The position numbers were made by a program, and so were the translations under genes. A stretch of 64,000 nucleotides of DNA from JBBATK01 sp046297095 (GTDB lineage Bacteria; Bacteroidota; Ignavibacteria; Kapaibacteriales; NICIL-2). Where the stretch lies: contig JBKCNS010000031.1 of NCBI GenBank assembly GCA_046297095.1, forward strand, positions 38,906-102,905. The letters are read 5' to 3'. The notes beneath the pieces were generated by a model. That model ran no database searches, was not told the DNA's origin, and saw nothing but the letters and a program-made list of their open reading frames with translations. Below, piece after piece: positions 50,196 to 59,211 of this stretch (position 1 is its first letter; every line of letters starts with the position of its first letter).

Positions 50196-51812
50196 ATGAA
50201 TCACAACCCTTCGCCGCTATTGCTTGCAGCTTCGCAACGATTCGCACTGCGACTTCTGCAGCTGCTTGTAGCCGCTGTTGCCATAGGCGCTACCGGGCCG
50301 AGTAGTGATGCCGGCGCGATGATAAAAGCAGACACCACTCGCAACGATAAACGCCCCACGCGCAGCGCTGTTCGCGAGTTGCAGCGGGATATCGACGGCA
50401 TCCTTGCTTCTCGAGACTTCAACCATGCAAACATTGGTGTATCGGTGGTATCTGCAGAAAGTGGCGAAGTGCTGTATCGCATGAACGACGAACGCATGTT
50501 CGTGCCGGCGAGCACGCTGAAGTTATTCACCACTGCAGCAGCGCTAGAGGGTTTGGGTAAAGATTTTCGCTACAGCACGCGGCTGTATTTGGATGGCAAT
50601 GTTTCGTCCGGTGGTGAATTCCGTGGCAACATGCTTATTCGCGGCAGCGGCGACCCCACTTTGAGTGCATTTTTCAAGCGCGACGCTCTTGCTATTCTGG
50701 ACAGCTGGGTGGCCAAGCTGGACTCGCTGGGCATCACCGGTGTACGCGGCGCAATTGTGGTAGACGACTCCTACTTCGACAACGAGCAAACAGCACCCGG
50801 ATGGATGATAGACGATGTGAGCTATGCCTATTCCCCGCATGTGAGTGCTCTGAACGCCTACGACAACACCGTGGAGCTGCGCCTTGCACCGGGCCGCGAG
50901 ATAGGAGCCGGCGCTACATGCGAAGTATTCCCGGACAGAACCGGCGTGCGGGTGAACTGCCATGTGCGTACCATTGCCATGGATGAACCCGATGAAGTTC
51001 GGGCTGTTCGCAAACCCGGCAGTAACGACATACGCGTTGATGGCACTATAGCGGCAGCCGGCGCGGGAGACACCACCCGCAGCGTCCTGCGCGTTACCGT
51101 GGAGGACCCATCGCTGTATGTAGGAACATTACTGAAGAATGCCTTGGAGCACCATGGCATGCGGGTGCGAGCGGAAGTGACCCCGCTATACTCGGCCCTG
51201 CCCGCTACCACAGAGCCATCACTGAAACGCAAGAGTTATGCAGAGATGGATCCCGTGTGCGAAACCTTCTCACCGCCGTTGTCCCAGATTATCAATGTGA
51301 TCAACACACACTCGCATAACCTTTGCGCGGAAGCGCTGATCAAGACCATAGGCAAGGAAAGCAGTAGTATGGGAAGTTGGGAAAGTGGCACCGAAGCGGT
51401 GAAGAAGTTTCTGGCGCAAAAAGGTATGCAGCAAGACGACTTCATCATGGTGGATGGCAGCGGACTTTCGCGCTTGAATCTTTGCGCTCCAAGCCAGCTG
51501 ACATACCTGCTTACAACTATGCTCAAAAGCCCGTCACGCGAACACTTTCTAAACTCCCTTGCCGTACCCGGCGCTCCGGGAACGCTAAAGAATCGTGTGG
51601 TAGGTACTCTGGCAGAGAAACATCTGAAAGCAAAGACCGGCTCGATGAATAATGTGAGCAACATTGCCGGGTATGTTACCACCCGAGACAACGAAACCTT
51701 GTGCTTCGCCATTATGCTGAACAATTACACCGTGCCCGATGCACTGGCACGGTCGCTCCAGGATGTAGTGTGCATGCGCCTTGCAAGCTTTACGCGCAAA
51801 GCGGAAAAGTAA
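50196..51812 (+). CDS. dacB: D-alanyl-D-alanine carboxypeptidase/endopeptidase (PBP4, peptidase S13)
   Basis: A 538-residue periplasmic enzyme that trims peptidoglycan peptides. ATG at 50196 gives an N-terminal hydrophobic signal (ALRLLQLLVAAVAIGATG). The three active-site motifs are present: SxxK as FVPASTLKLF (near residue 106), SxN as NTHSHNLCAEALIK, and KTG as LKAKTGSMNNVSNIAGYV. The region between SxxK and SxN is long, typical of class C PBP4. It follows the Ham1-CMD gene by about 90 bases and ends convergent with a small membrane gene. Together with MltB, RodA and RodZ it forms the wall-remodelling set. Confidence 0.92.
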   Translation: MNHNPSPLLLAASQRFALRLLQLLVAAVAIGATGPSSDAGAMIKADTTRNDKRPTRSAVRELQRDIDGILASRDFNHANIGVSVVSAESGEVLYRMNDERMFVPASTLKLFTTAAALEGLGKDFRYSTRLYLDGNVSSGGEFRGNMLIRGSGDPTLSAFFKRDALAILDSWVAKLDSLGITGVRGAIVVDDSYFDNEQTAPGWMIDDVSYAYSPHVSALNAYDNTVELRLAPGREIGAGATCEVFPDRTGVRVNCHVRTIAMDEPDEVRAVRKPGSNDIRVDGTIAAAGAGDTTRSVLRVTVEDPSLYVGTLLKNALEHHGMRVRAEVTPLYSALPATTEPSLKRKSYAEMDPVCETFSPPLSQIINVINTHSHNLCAEALIKTIGKESSSMGSWESGTEAVKKFLAQKGMQQDDFIMVDGSGLSRLNLCAPSQLTYLLTTMLKSPSREHFLNSLAVPGAPGTLKNRVVGTLAEKHLKAKTGSMNNVSNIAGYVTTRDNETLCFAIMLNNYTVPDALARSLQDVVCMRLASFTRKAEK

Positions 51813-51833
51813 ACTGCGCTGCCGGAGCTAATC

Positions 51834-52253
51834 TTAAGCGCCGCCCATCCAAAAGCTCATGCCGCGTAACTGCGCCACGCCAACAACGATCAAAACAAGT
51901 GTTGCCGTTACATACAACAGCGCGCGGGTATTGCGGGCAGATGCTTCGGCCTTTCGTGCCATCGGCGCAATGTGGCTCAAGCCCAAGGCTAGAATCATGG
52001 TAACGGCATGCTCCATATGATGGCGAAGCGCGCTCATGTCCCACGATGCAGCCGAGCCCACGCGGTAAAGCAAGATCAACCCGATAACAAACTGCAGTGT
52101 CATCAAGGCAGAGAAGATGCGGAGCATCAGAAGTTCGCTGCGGCCAAACTCCGCCTTGCGCAGCATGTTCCACACAAGTTTAGCGATAGCAACAACCGCT
52201 ATGAGCACAAAGAGATTTCGGTTGTGAGAGTGTAGTACCAGAAGTGTGTCCAT
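51834..52253 (-). CDS. Small four-helix membrane protein with cytochrome b-like motif
   Basis: A 139-residue inner-membrane protein with about four hydrophobic helices (NLFVLIAVVAIAKLVWNML, FSALMTLQFVIGLILLY, HAVTMILALGLSHIAPM, LLYVTATLVLIVVGVAQL). An LHSHNRNL motif at the very start and a RHHMEHAVT motif in the middle fit the small Bacteroidota proteins usually named cytochrome B, where the His residues might bind heme, though this is unproven. It is convergent with the PBP4 gene, with about 20 bases between stops. The start at 52253 is well supported because the LHS motif comes eight residues in. Confidence 0.7.
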   Translation of the reverse strand: MDTLLVLHSHNRNLFVLIAVVAIAKLVWNMLRKAEFGRSELLMLRIFSALMTLQFVIGLILLYRVGSAASWDMSALRHHMEHAVTMILALGLSHIAPMARKAEASARNTRALLYVTATLVLIVVGVAQLRGMSFWMGGA

Positions 52254-52340
52254 AGAGCTTTTGTTAAAAGGTTAAGTATACGCGAAAAATACTGAGGTCC
52301 CGGAATTGTTGGTGGTTGCTTGTGGTAGCTTGTTATGATT

Positions 52341-52370
52341 CTTGACTACTCTTGACAATTCTTGACTATT
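52341..52370. repeat. 10-bp tandem repeat x3 (CTTGACxAxT)
   Basis: CTTGACTACT, CTTGACAATT and CTTGACTATT follow one another from 52341, between two small membrane-protein genes. It is flanked on its left by AT-rich DNA. Confidence 0.75.
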
Positions 52371-52414
52371 CACAATTACCAACACACTCGCTCCCTACCA
52401 CTTGCAGCCGTGTT

Positions 52415-52726
52415 CTATGCGTGACTCATCAACCCAACGATGTAATAATACACCATAAGCACCAAAGCCACTGCCGCCGGAATAGCACTGAGTATAACTG
52501 CCGGCAAATAGCGTTTGATTCTGTAGGCAAACCATGCAAGAGCGCTGAAAGCTACAGGCAGAGCAGGATACACCACATACAGCGATCCGGCCACTTCCAG
52601 CGAGTTATCTGCGCGCAGCAGCACGGTGGCTATGGCGGCCCACGCCAATACCGACATCAGCGAGATCATCTGCGTGATCACAAGAACCGCTACAACAAAC
52701 GATGGTGATGATAATCTTGAAGGCAT
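52415..52726 (-). CDS. Unknown small membrane protein
   Basis: A 103-residue protein with about three hydrophobic helices (FVVAVLVITQMISLMSVLAW, then GSLYVVYPALPVAFSALAWFAY and AVILSAIPAAVALVLMVYYYIV). I do not recognise a family. Membrane topology and composition are credible. It is upstream of the cytochrome b-like gene on the same strand, with a spacer of about 160 bases that contains a 10-bp repeat array. The start is uncertain: another frame of the same strand just upstream reads like membrane protein (WWFITFVVEW) but lacks a start and is not connected. Confidence 0.5.
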   Translation of the reverse strand: MPSRLSSPSFVVAVLVITQMISLMSVLAWAAIATVLLRADNSLEVAGSLYVVYPALPVAFSALAWFAYRIKRYLPAVILSAIPAAVALVLMVYYYIVGLMSHA

Positions 52727-52836
52727 AGAGTTCTGTGGAATACTTGGGGCCGAAGGTGTGGATGATACACCACTCCACTACGAAGGTGATGAACCACCAT
52801 ACCGGAGCGGCGGCTCTGCTTGCTTGACCTTTACAA

Positions 52837-52860
52837 CTATTCTACTATTCTACTATTCTA
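52837..52860. repeat. 8-bp tandem repeat x3 (CTATTCTA)
   Basis: CTATTCTA is repeated exactly three times from 52837, in the gene-free stretch 52727-53003. The stretch otherwise holds only a weak hairpin (AAAGGGA at 52890-52896 and TCCCTTT at 52909-52915) with no long T-tract. Confidence 0.85.
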
Positions 52861-53003
52861 CCTTGACCTTCGCCCTTCTTACAAAGGCAAAAGGGACGAC
52901 AAACGCCATCCCTTTCACCTGCAAGTAGAATAAGTAATAAGAACGCACGACTTATTGTCGCGCTGACGTTCGTCGCATCGATTGCGCGAGCGGCGCCGTC
53001 AGT

Positions 53004-53384
53004 TTACTGACCGATCGTGGCCTTGTATGCTGTTACATCCATCAATGCATCAACATCAGCCATGTCGGCAATTTCAATCTTTACAATCCATCCGTCGCCG
53101 TACGGATCCTGATTCACTTTTTCGGGGTTGTCGTTCAAACCGCGGTTTACTTCCAGAACTTTTCCGGAGCAAGGAGCGTACAAATCGGCAACCGTCTTTA
53201 CCGCTTCAATTGTTCCAAAGGCCTCGCCCTTGGTGATGCTGTCCAAACTATCGGAAATGTCGATATACACAACATCGCCAAGCTCACTTTGAGCATGAGC
53301 CGTAACTCCTATCCAACCTGTATTTCCCTCCACACGAATCCACTCGTGGTCGTGCGTGTATCGAAGCGTTTCCGGAAAGTTCAT
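53004..53384 (-). CDS. gcvH: Glycine cleavage system H protein
   Basis: A 126-residue lipoyl carrier of the glycine cleavage complex. The lipoylated lysine is in GTIEAVKTVADLYAP (ExxK context AVK). The N-terminus FPETLRYTHDHEWIRVEG and the C-terminal VNRGLNDNPEKVNQDPYGDGWIVKIEI are standard. gcvT and gcvP are not in the window. It is downstream of mutS on the same strand, with a spacer of about 130 bases. ATG at 53384 fits the family. No glycine riboswitch structure was recognised in its leader. Confidence 0.95.
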   Translation of the reverse strand: MNFPETLRYTHDHEWIRVEGNTGWIGVTAHAQSELGDVVYIDISDSLDSITKGEAFGTIEAVKTVADLYAPCSGKVLEVNRGLNDNPEKVNQDPYGDGWIVKIEIADMADVDALMDVTAYKATIGQ

Positions 53385-53513
53385 ATCTGCTATTCGTTAA
53401 GTGAAGTAAATGTCTGCGTGAATGAGCGTGGTGTTTTTTGAAATCGTTCGAGACAACCACGTCGCGAAAATCGCAAAGAGACAGCATTGCTGCCAAAAAA
53501 TCTGCACACGATG

Positions 53514-56288
53514 TTACGTGGCCCTATCTGTTCCGCCGGAACTCTCCTTCAGCCCGGCCAAAAACTGCAAGGCCTGCATGGGCGTAAGGCTGTTTACATC
53601 CACCGCGTCCAGCTTTGCCCGAAGGGCATCATCGCGTATTTCGAACAAAGAAATTTGCTCACGTGTTGCTCCTGCAGAAGGCGCGCCGGCGCTGATGCGC
53701 GGCTTTGCTGCTACAGGTATCGTTGAGGGCGCCGTGGATCGTGCAGGTGCAGATGCAGACGAAAGTGCATGAGAATGTTCATGAGAAGATTCATGAGCAT
53801 GTTCATGAGAAGATTCAACAGAAAAAGCACTCCCTCCCGCATGCTTCAGTAGTTCCAGATTGTTGGACTCTAAGGTCAGCAGGATTTGCTCGGCACGTTC
53901 GGTAACGCTTCGCGGCAATCCCGCCATACGCGCCACATGAATTCCAAACGAGTGATCCGACGATCCCGGTAGAACCTTGCGCGTGAAAATTATTCCCGTT
54001 CCCACTTCTTGCACATCCACCTTAAAGGGATGAATGCGATCATACAACTGCGAGAGGTCGTTGAGCTCGTGATAGTGCGTAGCAAAGAGGGTTTTGGAGC
54101 GGGCATGATCGTGCATGTATTCGGCCAACGCCCACGCTATACTCATGCCGTCGAATGTAGCAGTGCCGCGCCCTACTTCGTCCAGCAATACCAGGCTGGA
54201 TGCTGTTGCGTGATGCAGAATGTTCGCGGCTTCCTGCATCTCCACCAGAAACGTGCTCTCGCCGGTTGCGATGTTATCCTGTGCCCCAACACGAGTAAAG
54301 ATGCGGTCGCACAGCGAGATATGTGCCGATGCAGCCGGCACAAAACAACCCACGTGCGCCATCAACACAATTAGCCCTACTTGGCGCAAATAGCACGACT
54401 TCCCTGCCATGTTCGGGCCGGTAAGAATATGTATCTGCGATTCGTTCGTGTTCAGGCGTGTAGAATTAGGCACAAAGGGTGTGCCTATAGGCAAGAGCTT
54501 TTCTACCACCGGATGCCTGCCATCACGAATATCCAGAAGGTCGTCGTCTGCCACGTACGGCCGGCAGTAATCGTTTGCCACGGATACCCGCGCAAACGAG
54601 CAAAGGCAATCGATAGCGGCAATACAGCGCGCTGCATGCTGAATAGCTGCGGCATGATCGGCAACTCGCAGGCGAAGTTCGTTGAAGAGCGTTTGCTCCA
54701 GCGTGCTCAATCCGGACTCCGCCTTCATGATAAGTTCTTCGCGTTCTTTGAGCTCGGGCGTGATGTATCGCTCCGCGTTTGTCAGCGTTTGCCTGCGCTG
54801 AAAGCTTGTAGGGACACGGTCTTTGTGGGCATTAGAGATTTCCACGTAGTAACCGAACACACCGTTCATTCCAACTTTCAGCGAAGGAATTCCCGTCTCT
54901 GTGCGCAATCGTTCCTGGTAGGCGTTTATCCATGTTTTACCGGACGACAAGGCATCGCGCATTTCGTCCAGCTCGCCATGATATCCCGGACGAAAAATAC
55001 CACCCGAACCAAAGTGCAGTGCGGGCTCATCGACAATGGCGTATTCTATGTCGCGAACTACATCGGGCAGGGCTTGCGGCGATCCCAACAACGTGCGCAG
55101 ATACTCCGGCAAATCGTCTGTGCACAACGCGTGCAGCAGCGGTATCACTGCCAACGACATTCTCATGGCAACCAAATCCCGAGGAGTGGCGCGTTGCACA
55201 CACACCTTGCCTATAAGGCGCTCCAGGTCTCCGATGCGCTTGAGTGCATCGCATACCGATCGTTGCATGTCGGTGTTGCGCACCAATGCTTCCACCGAGT
55301 CCAGCCTTTCGTTGATACTTTGGCGCGAACTCAAGGGGCGCAGCAACCACGAGCGCAACAAGCGGCCGCCCATGGGTGTGAGCGTGTGGTCCAGTACGGT
55401 AACCAGCGAGGCATCTTTGTCCTGAGACGACGAGACGATCTCCAGGTTTCGCCGGGTGGATGTGTCCAGCGTCATGTACTCGCCCGTGCTGAAGGTACGC
55501 AGCGAGGAAAAGTGCGTTACGTTCCCCTGCTGGGTTTCGCTGATGTATTGCATCACCATGCCTGCCGCTGTGATCGCTTCGGGCAAGCGGTCCACACCAA
55601 AACCTTTGAGCGTATGAGTGCGCAGATACTTCAGCAGATTCTCTCGGGCAAACTGCTCGCTAGCGATCCAGTCTTCTTGTCTGGTCACAGCCGGCATCGA
55701 CGGCAATAGACGTAAGTATTTCATGGCGCGTTCCATTTGCGAGCGCGGCACAAGAATTTCGGCAGGCGCAATGCTCTCTAAGGTAGACTGTATGCGGTCT
55801 TCGGGGCATTCGCAGGTGGCAAACTCCGCGGTGGATGCATCGGCATACGCAATTCCCGCACGAAGCACTCCGGGAGCGGTCTCGCTAAAAACAAGAGCAG
55901 CCACATAGGTGTTTCGGCGCGCATCCAGAAGCTTGTCGTACATCGCCACTCCGGGCGTTACTACTTCCACCACGTCGCGCTTTACAATGCCCTTTGCTGT
56001 TTTAGGATCTTCCAATTGTTCGCACACGGCGGCGCGATACCCTGCGCGCACAAGCTTGGGCAAATAGCTGTCTAATTGATGATGCGGGAATCCGGCCAAA
56101 GGGATCTCTCCCGCTGCGCCGTTGTTCCGCTTTGTCAGGGTGATTCCGCACACCTTCGCGGTGATGACGGCGTCGTCCCCGAAGGTTTCAAAAAAATCTC
56201 CCAAGCGAAACAGCAGCACGGTGTCCGGGTGCTTTGCTTTGATACTGTTGTACTGCCGCATCAGCGGCGTTTCTTTGTCACCGGCCAT
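53514..56288 (-). CDS. mutS: DNA mismatch repair protein MutS
   Basis: Recognises mismatches and small loops. At 924 residues it has the typical MutS length. The mismatch-binding Phe-x-Glu motif is present near residue 35 (GDFFETF, equivalent to E. coli FYE). The ATPase has Walker A GPNMAGKS, Walker B SLVLLDEVGRGT and the His-loop ATHYHEL. Near residues 825-841, between the ATPase and the helix-turn-helix C-terminus, a His/Glu/Ser-rich insert (HEHAHESSHEHSH) is encoded by a 12-bp repeat. A long complementary open frame within it is a shadow. The start at 56288 (MAGDKETPLMRQYNSIK) is supported by the conserved MRQYxxIK. Confidence 0.97.
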   Translation of the reverse strand: MAGDKETPLMRQYNSIKAKHPDTVLLFRLGDFFETFGDDAVITAKVCGITLTKRNNGAAGEIPLAGFPHHQLDSYLPKLVRAGYRAAVCEQLEDPKTAKGIVKRDVVEVVTPGVAMYDKLLDARRNTYVAALVFSETAPGVLRAGIAYADASTAEFATCECPEDRIQSTLESIAPAEILVPRSQMERAMKYLRLLPSMPAVTRQEDWIASEQFARENLLKYLRTHTLKGFGVDRLPEAITAAGMVMQYISETQQGNVTHFSSLRTFSTGEYMTLDTSTRRNLEIVSSSQDKDASLVTVLDHTLTPMGGRLLRSWLLRPLSSRQSINERLDSVEALVRNTDMQRSVCDALKRIGDLERLIGKVCVQRATPRDLVAMRMSLAVIPLLHALCTDDLPEYLRTLLGSPQALPDVVRDIEYAIVDEPALHFGSGGIFRPGYHGELDEMRDALSSGKTWINAYQERLRTETGIPSLKVGMNGVFGYYVEISNAHKDRVPTSFQRRQTLTNAERYITPELKEREELIMKAESGLSTLEQTLFNELRLRVADHAAAIQHAARCIAAIDCLCSFARVSVANDYCRPYVADDDLLDIRDGRHPVVEKLLPIGTPFVPNSTRLNTNESQIHILTGPNMAGKSCYLRQVGLIVLMAHVGCFVPAASAHISLCDRIFTRVGAQDNIATGESTFLVEMQEAANILHHATASSLVLLDEVGRGTATFDGMSIAWALAEYMHDHARSKTLFATHYHELNDLSQLYDRIHPFKVDVQEVGTGIIFTRKVLPGSSDHSFGIHVARMAGLPRSVTERAEQILLTLESNNLELLKHAGGSAFSVESSHEHAHESSHEHSHALSSASAPARSTAPSTIPVAAKPRISAGAPSAGATREQISLFEIRDDALRAKLDAVDVNSLTPMQALQFLAGLKESSGGTDRAT
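53768..53815 (-). repeat. 12-bp tandem repeat x4 inside mutS
   Basis: Four 12-base units of the form CATGAGAAGATT lie in frame and encode the His-Glu-rich linker of MutS. Confidence 0.9.
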
Positions 56289-56349
56289 ACTTGATTAAAG
56301 CAACGAATGCCAAGCACAAACTCAGCGCTCGAGTGAAGAACAAACATGT

Positions 56350-56907
56350 TTAGAGCAAATGCTCACGAAGAACGGGCAGCACGGCTTCCACGCTTGGCAC
56401 GATGAAGTCTGCCTGGGGAACCTGCGTAAACTCACCCACCAAAATCGTTCGTACACCGGCGGCTCTGCCGGCCTGAACATCGCTCACCGAATCGCCGATC
56501 ATCCACGAAGCAGACAATTCTATACCGCGCTCTGCAGCTGCCTCCAGCAACATTCCCGGAGCCGGCTTGCGGCGCGGGCTGCCGGTACTTTCGGCATCGG
56601 TGCAATAACGAATATCATGAAAGGCCACACCGCAGCGGCGCACCAGCTCGTTCTGAAAATACTCGGTGATGTGTTGCAAGTCTTCGCGAGTCATCAGGCC
56701 TTTGGCCACGCCTTGCTGATTAGACACCAAGATGCTCTCGTACCCGCGTTCCTGAACATAGAGCAACAGATCGGAAATGGCATCGATAAACTCGAACTCC
56801 TCTACCGAACGAACATAGGCGCCTACCAGGCGTTTATTCACAATTCCATCGCGATCAAAAAACACAGCGCGTTTCACCTGGGTATCTCCTTCACATCCGG
56901 ATAACAT
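56350..56907 (-). CDS. HAD-IIIA phosphatase, GmhB-like, without the zinc loop
   Basis: A 185-residue HAD-superfamily phosphatase; the frame stays open upstream, but the ATG at 56907 places the catalytic motif near the N-terminus as usual. Motif I is FFDRDGIVN, motif II SNQQGVA, and the later DSVSDVQAGRAAGVRTILVG binds magnesium. GmhB (heptose bisphosphate phosphatase) has a Cys-rich zinc loop, C-x-H-x(n)-C-x-C, before RKPxPG. Here the corresponding stretch reads CTDAESTGSPRRKPAPG with just one Cys, so the zinc site is lost. It might be a heptose or histidinol phosphatase. It is between ruvB and mutS on the same strand. Confidence 0.82.
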   Translation of the reverse strand: MLSGCEGDTQVKRAVFFDRDGIVNKRLVGAYVRSVEEFEFIDAISDLLLYVQERGYESILVSNQQGVAKGLMTREDLQHITEYFQNELVRRCGVAFHDIRYCTDAESTGSPRRKPAPGMLLEAAAERGIELSASWMIGDSVSDVQAGRAAGVRTILVGEFTQVPQADFIVPSVEAVLPVLREHLL

Positions 56908-56959
56908 CACATTCTCGTTTGCATGTTGCAAGCCGATACCGGCCACCATTCGCCGGTGT

Positions 56960-57985
56960 TCACGAAAACAAACTATCCGGACGCGTGGCACTTGGCGGCG
57001 TGTACCCGAAATGCCTGTATGCGCGCTCGGTGGCCTCGCGGCCTCGGGCGGTGCGCTGCAAAAATCCTTGTTGTATCAGGTACGGCTCGTACACTTCTTC
57101 TATTGTGCCCGTTTCCTCCCCCACGGCCACAGCCAAAGAACTAAGCCCCACCGGACCTCCCTGAAACTTCTCGATCACACTTCGCAGTATGCGCTTATCC
57201 ATTTCGTCGAATCCGCATTCGTCCACTTCCAACGCGGCAAGGGCAAGCACGGCGATGTCCTTGGTAATCACACCGCGGCCTTTGATGTCGGCGAAGTCTC
57301 GTGTGCGGCGAAGCAGACGATTCGCGATGCGCGGCGTGCCGCGCGAGCGTCGTGAAATCTCCATCGCTCCATCGGTTTCAATCTGCACACCCAGAATATC
57401 TGCCGAGCGCTTCACAATGTGAAACAAATCGTCCGGCATGTAGTAATCCAATCTGCTTACCACGCCAAAGCGCGACCGCAACGGCGCCGTGAGCGAGCCC
57501 GCACGCGTGGTGGCACCGATAAGCGTAAAGCGAGGAATAGACAACTGCACCGAGCGAGCCGCAGGGCCGGTGTCGATCATAATATCCAGCCTGAAGTCTT
57601 CCATGGCCGAATACAAATACTCTTCCACAACCGAGCTAAGGCGATGAATCTCGTCGATAAAAAGAATGTCGCCTTCTTCAAGGTTTGTAAGCAGGCCGGC
57701 CAGATCGCCGGGCTTTTCCAGCACAGGGCCGGAGGTGGTTTTGATATCCGATTCCAGCTCGCGCGCGATGATATTGCTCAAGGTGGTCTTGCCCAGTCCG
57801 GGAGGCCCCGTGAGCAGAACATGATCCAGCGGCTCTTTACGCTTACGCGCAGCGGCTATGTAGATCTTCAGGTTCTCTACAATCTTTGCTTGGCCGGTAA
57901 AGTCGTCGAAACGAGACGGGCGCAGCGATACGTCGCCATCGTCCTCGCGGCGGTCTGATTGTAGTATGGTGGATGCTCGTTCCAT
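56960..57985 (-). CDS. ruvB: Holliday junction branch-migration helicase RuvB
   Basis: Hexameric AAA+ motor of the RuvABC complex. At 341 residues it has the normal length. Walker A is LLTGPPGLGKTTLS, Walker B ILFIDEIHRLS, the sensor region includes IGATTRAGSLTAPLRSRFG, and the C-terminal winged helix (GPVGLSSLAVAVGEE...YLIQQGFLQRTARGREAT) is present. The N-terminal SLRPSRFDDFTGQAKIVENL is typical. ruvA and ruvC are not in this window. Downstream is the HAD phosphatase gene 52 bases away. The start (MERASTILQSD) is plausible. Confidence 0.97.
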   Translation of the reverse strand: MERASTILQSDRREDDGDVSLRPSRFDDFTGQAKIVENLKIYIAAARKRKEPLDHVLLTGPPGLGKTTLSNIIARELESDIKTTSGPVLEKPGDLAGLLTNLEEGDILFIDEIHRLSSVVEEYLYSAMEDFRLDIMIDTGPAARSVQLSIPRFTLIGATTRAGSLTAPLRSRFGVVSRLDYYMPDDLFHIVKRSADILGVQIETDGAMEISRRSRGTPRIANRLLRRTRDFADIKGRGVITKDIAVLALAALEVDECGFDEMDKRILRSVIEKFQGGPVGLSSLAVAVGEETGTIEEVYEPYLIQQGFLQRTARGREATERAYRHFGYTPPSATRPDSLFS

Positions 57986-58072
57986 TGTGTTCGTCTATTG
58001 ATGCAATAATACGCACAGTTGCGTCAGCGATACGGGGCCTGGTTCCTGAGCTTGCTGCGCGGCGCACGAAAT

Positions 58073-59044
58073 CTACATCTGCTGCTCGCGATGCAGCTTT
58101 ACAGGGCAGTAGCTTTTGCCGTCGCGTATGCAGTCCCGCGGGCAGGGTACAGCATAGATGCGGGTGATGGCATTGCCGATTTTTTGTGTGATTGCCACAT
58201 TCATTTCCCGCTCCACCGGATAGGCGTCCTCGAAGGTGTAATCGTAGGGCATTACTACATCGATCTCTATAAACATATCCTTGCCGGACTGACGGGTATG
58301 CACGCTATTGAACTGACAAAAGCGGTGTGCGTTCTCCGACACCACACCAAGAATGCCGTACTGCACTTCGTCCGGGAGTGTTCTGTCCAGAAGTTGATCC
58401 AAGGCGCGCCGGCCGTGGCGCAAGGGCATGCGAAGAGCAATGCCCACTACCGCAAGAGCAGACACGGCGTCGGCCAAACGAGCGAACAACGTGGCATGAA
58501 ACTCGGAGGCAAGCCAGCCAATGGTAAGCCCTACAAACACGCACAGCTCGGTAAGAGTATCAATGCGCCAGAGGTCGGCGTCGTAGTCTACCATGGGCAT
58601 AGCCACGCGGCGTGCGCGCCGCGTTTGGATTCGGGCAATGGCCGATACAATGGCCAGCGAAAACGCAGAATACACCACGAGCACGGGATAGTGGCGCGTA
58701 GTAACATGATTCGCGTAATCAATTACCGATTGGTACACCGTGAAGCCTAGAGTGACAAACAGCAACGTTGCGCTGAGCAACAAGGCCAGGGCCTCGTATT
58801 TTCCGTAGCCGTAATTATACACGTAATCGGGAGTGCGTATACTACGCTGCACCGCGGCAACCAACACAAGGGCATTTACGATATCGATAGCCGCCACAAT
58901 ACCATTGGTGCGCACGGCAAGAGAGTCTTGGGTTAAACCAAGCAGAATACCACCCACGGCTAGCACCGCCGAGGCAGCCAGGGATAAATACACTGCGCTT
59001 TGCGGCGAATTGGAACGAAGTAACGATTTCAGCAATCGAGTCAT
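58073..59044 (-). CDS. Cation-diffusion-facilitator-like transporter with altered metal site
   Basis: A 323-residue inner-membrane protein with about six hydrophobic helices and a cytoplasmic C-terminal domain, matching the CDF family (Zn/Co/Fe efflux). ATG at 59044 is used because the frame upstream lacks conserved residues. In helix 2 the usual D-x3-D metal pair appears degenerate (NGIVAAIDIVNA, with one Asp). Helix 5 keeps charged positions (WRIDTLTELCVF and ADAVSAL). The C-terminus ends with a Cys-containing segment (PCPRDCIRDGKSYCPV) that might bind metal. It may have changed specificity. It is downstream of the Hc1 gene, with a terminator in between, and 87 bases upstream of nothing recognisable before ruvB. 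Confidence 0.75.
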   Translation of the reverse strand: MTRLLKSLLRSNSPQSAVYLSLAASAVLAVGGILLGLTQDSLAVRTNGIVAAIDIVNALVLVAAVQRSIRTPDYVYNYGYGKYEALALLLSATLLFVTLGFTVYQSVIDYANHVTTRHYPVLVVYSAFSLAIVSAIARIQTRRARRVAMPMVDYDADLWRIDTLTELCVFVGLTIGWLASEFHATLFARLADAVSALAVVGIALRMPLRHGRRALDQLLDRTLPDEVQYGILGVVSENAHRFCQFNSVHTRQSGKDMFIEIDVVMPYDYTFEDAYPVEREMNVAITQKIGNAITRIYAVPCPRDCIRDGKSYCPVKLHREQQM

Positions 59045-59160
59045 GCGGCAAAAATACGGCGCAGTTCGCGCACCGGCCGGCCACCGGCCCTGCCGGGCCA
59101 CCTGCCGGGTATGATAAGGAGCGGAAAAGGGGCTTCGGTATTCGTTACAAGCGCAAAAAA

Positions 59161-59192
59161 AAGGCTCGTCGAAGAATACTTCAACGAGCCTT
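59161..59192 (-). terminator. Intrinsic terminator after the Hc1-like gene
   Basis: AAGGCTCGTCGAAG at 59161-59174 pairs with CTTCAACGAGCCTT at 59179-59192 (one mismatch) around a four-base loop. Read leftward it is followed by seven T. It begins about 20 bases after the Hc1 stop. Confidence 0.88.
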
Positions 59193-59211
59193 TATACCTG
59201 CAAACAAAAGA

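Noticed and set aside
52727..52800. Minus-strand reading WWFITFVVEW upstream of the 103-residue membrane protein, possible frameshifted N-terminus
   Set aside because: It has no start codon of its own in view, and the frame continues into non-protein-like sequence. Might be chance.
54381..55709. 442-residue open frame opposite mutS
   Set aside because: It lies fully antisense to a firmly identified mutS, has a Gln/Cys/His-rich composition with no domain, and similar long shadow frames occur opposite other genes of this codon bias.
58019..58750. 243-residue open frame opposite the CDF-like gene
   Set aside because: Composition is unlike a protein and the other strand has a recognisable transporter.
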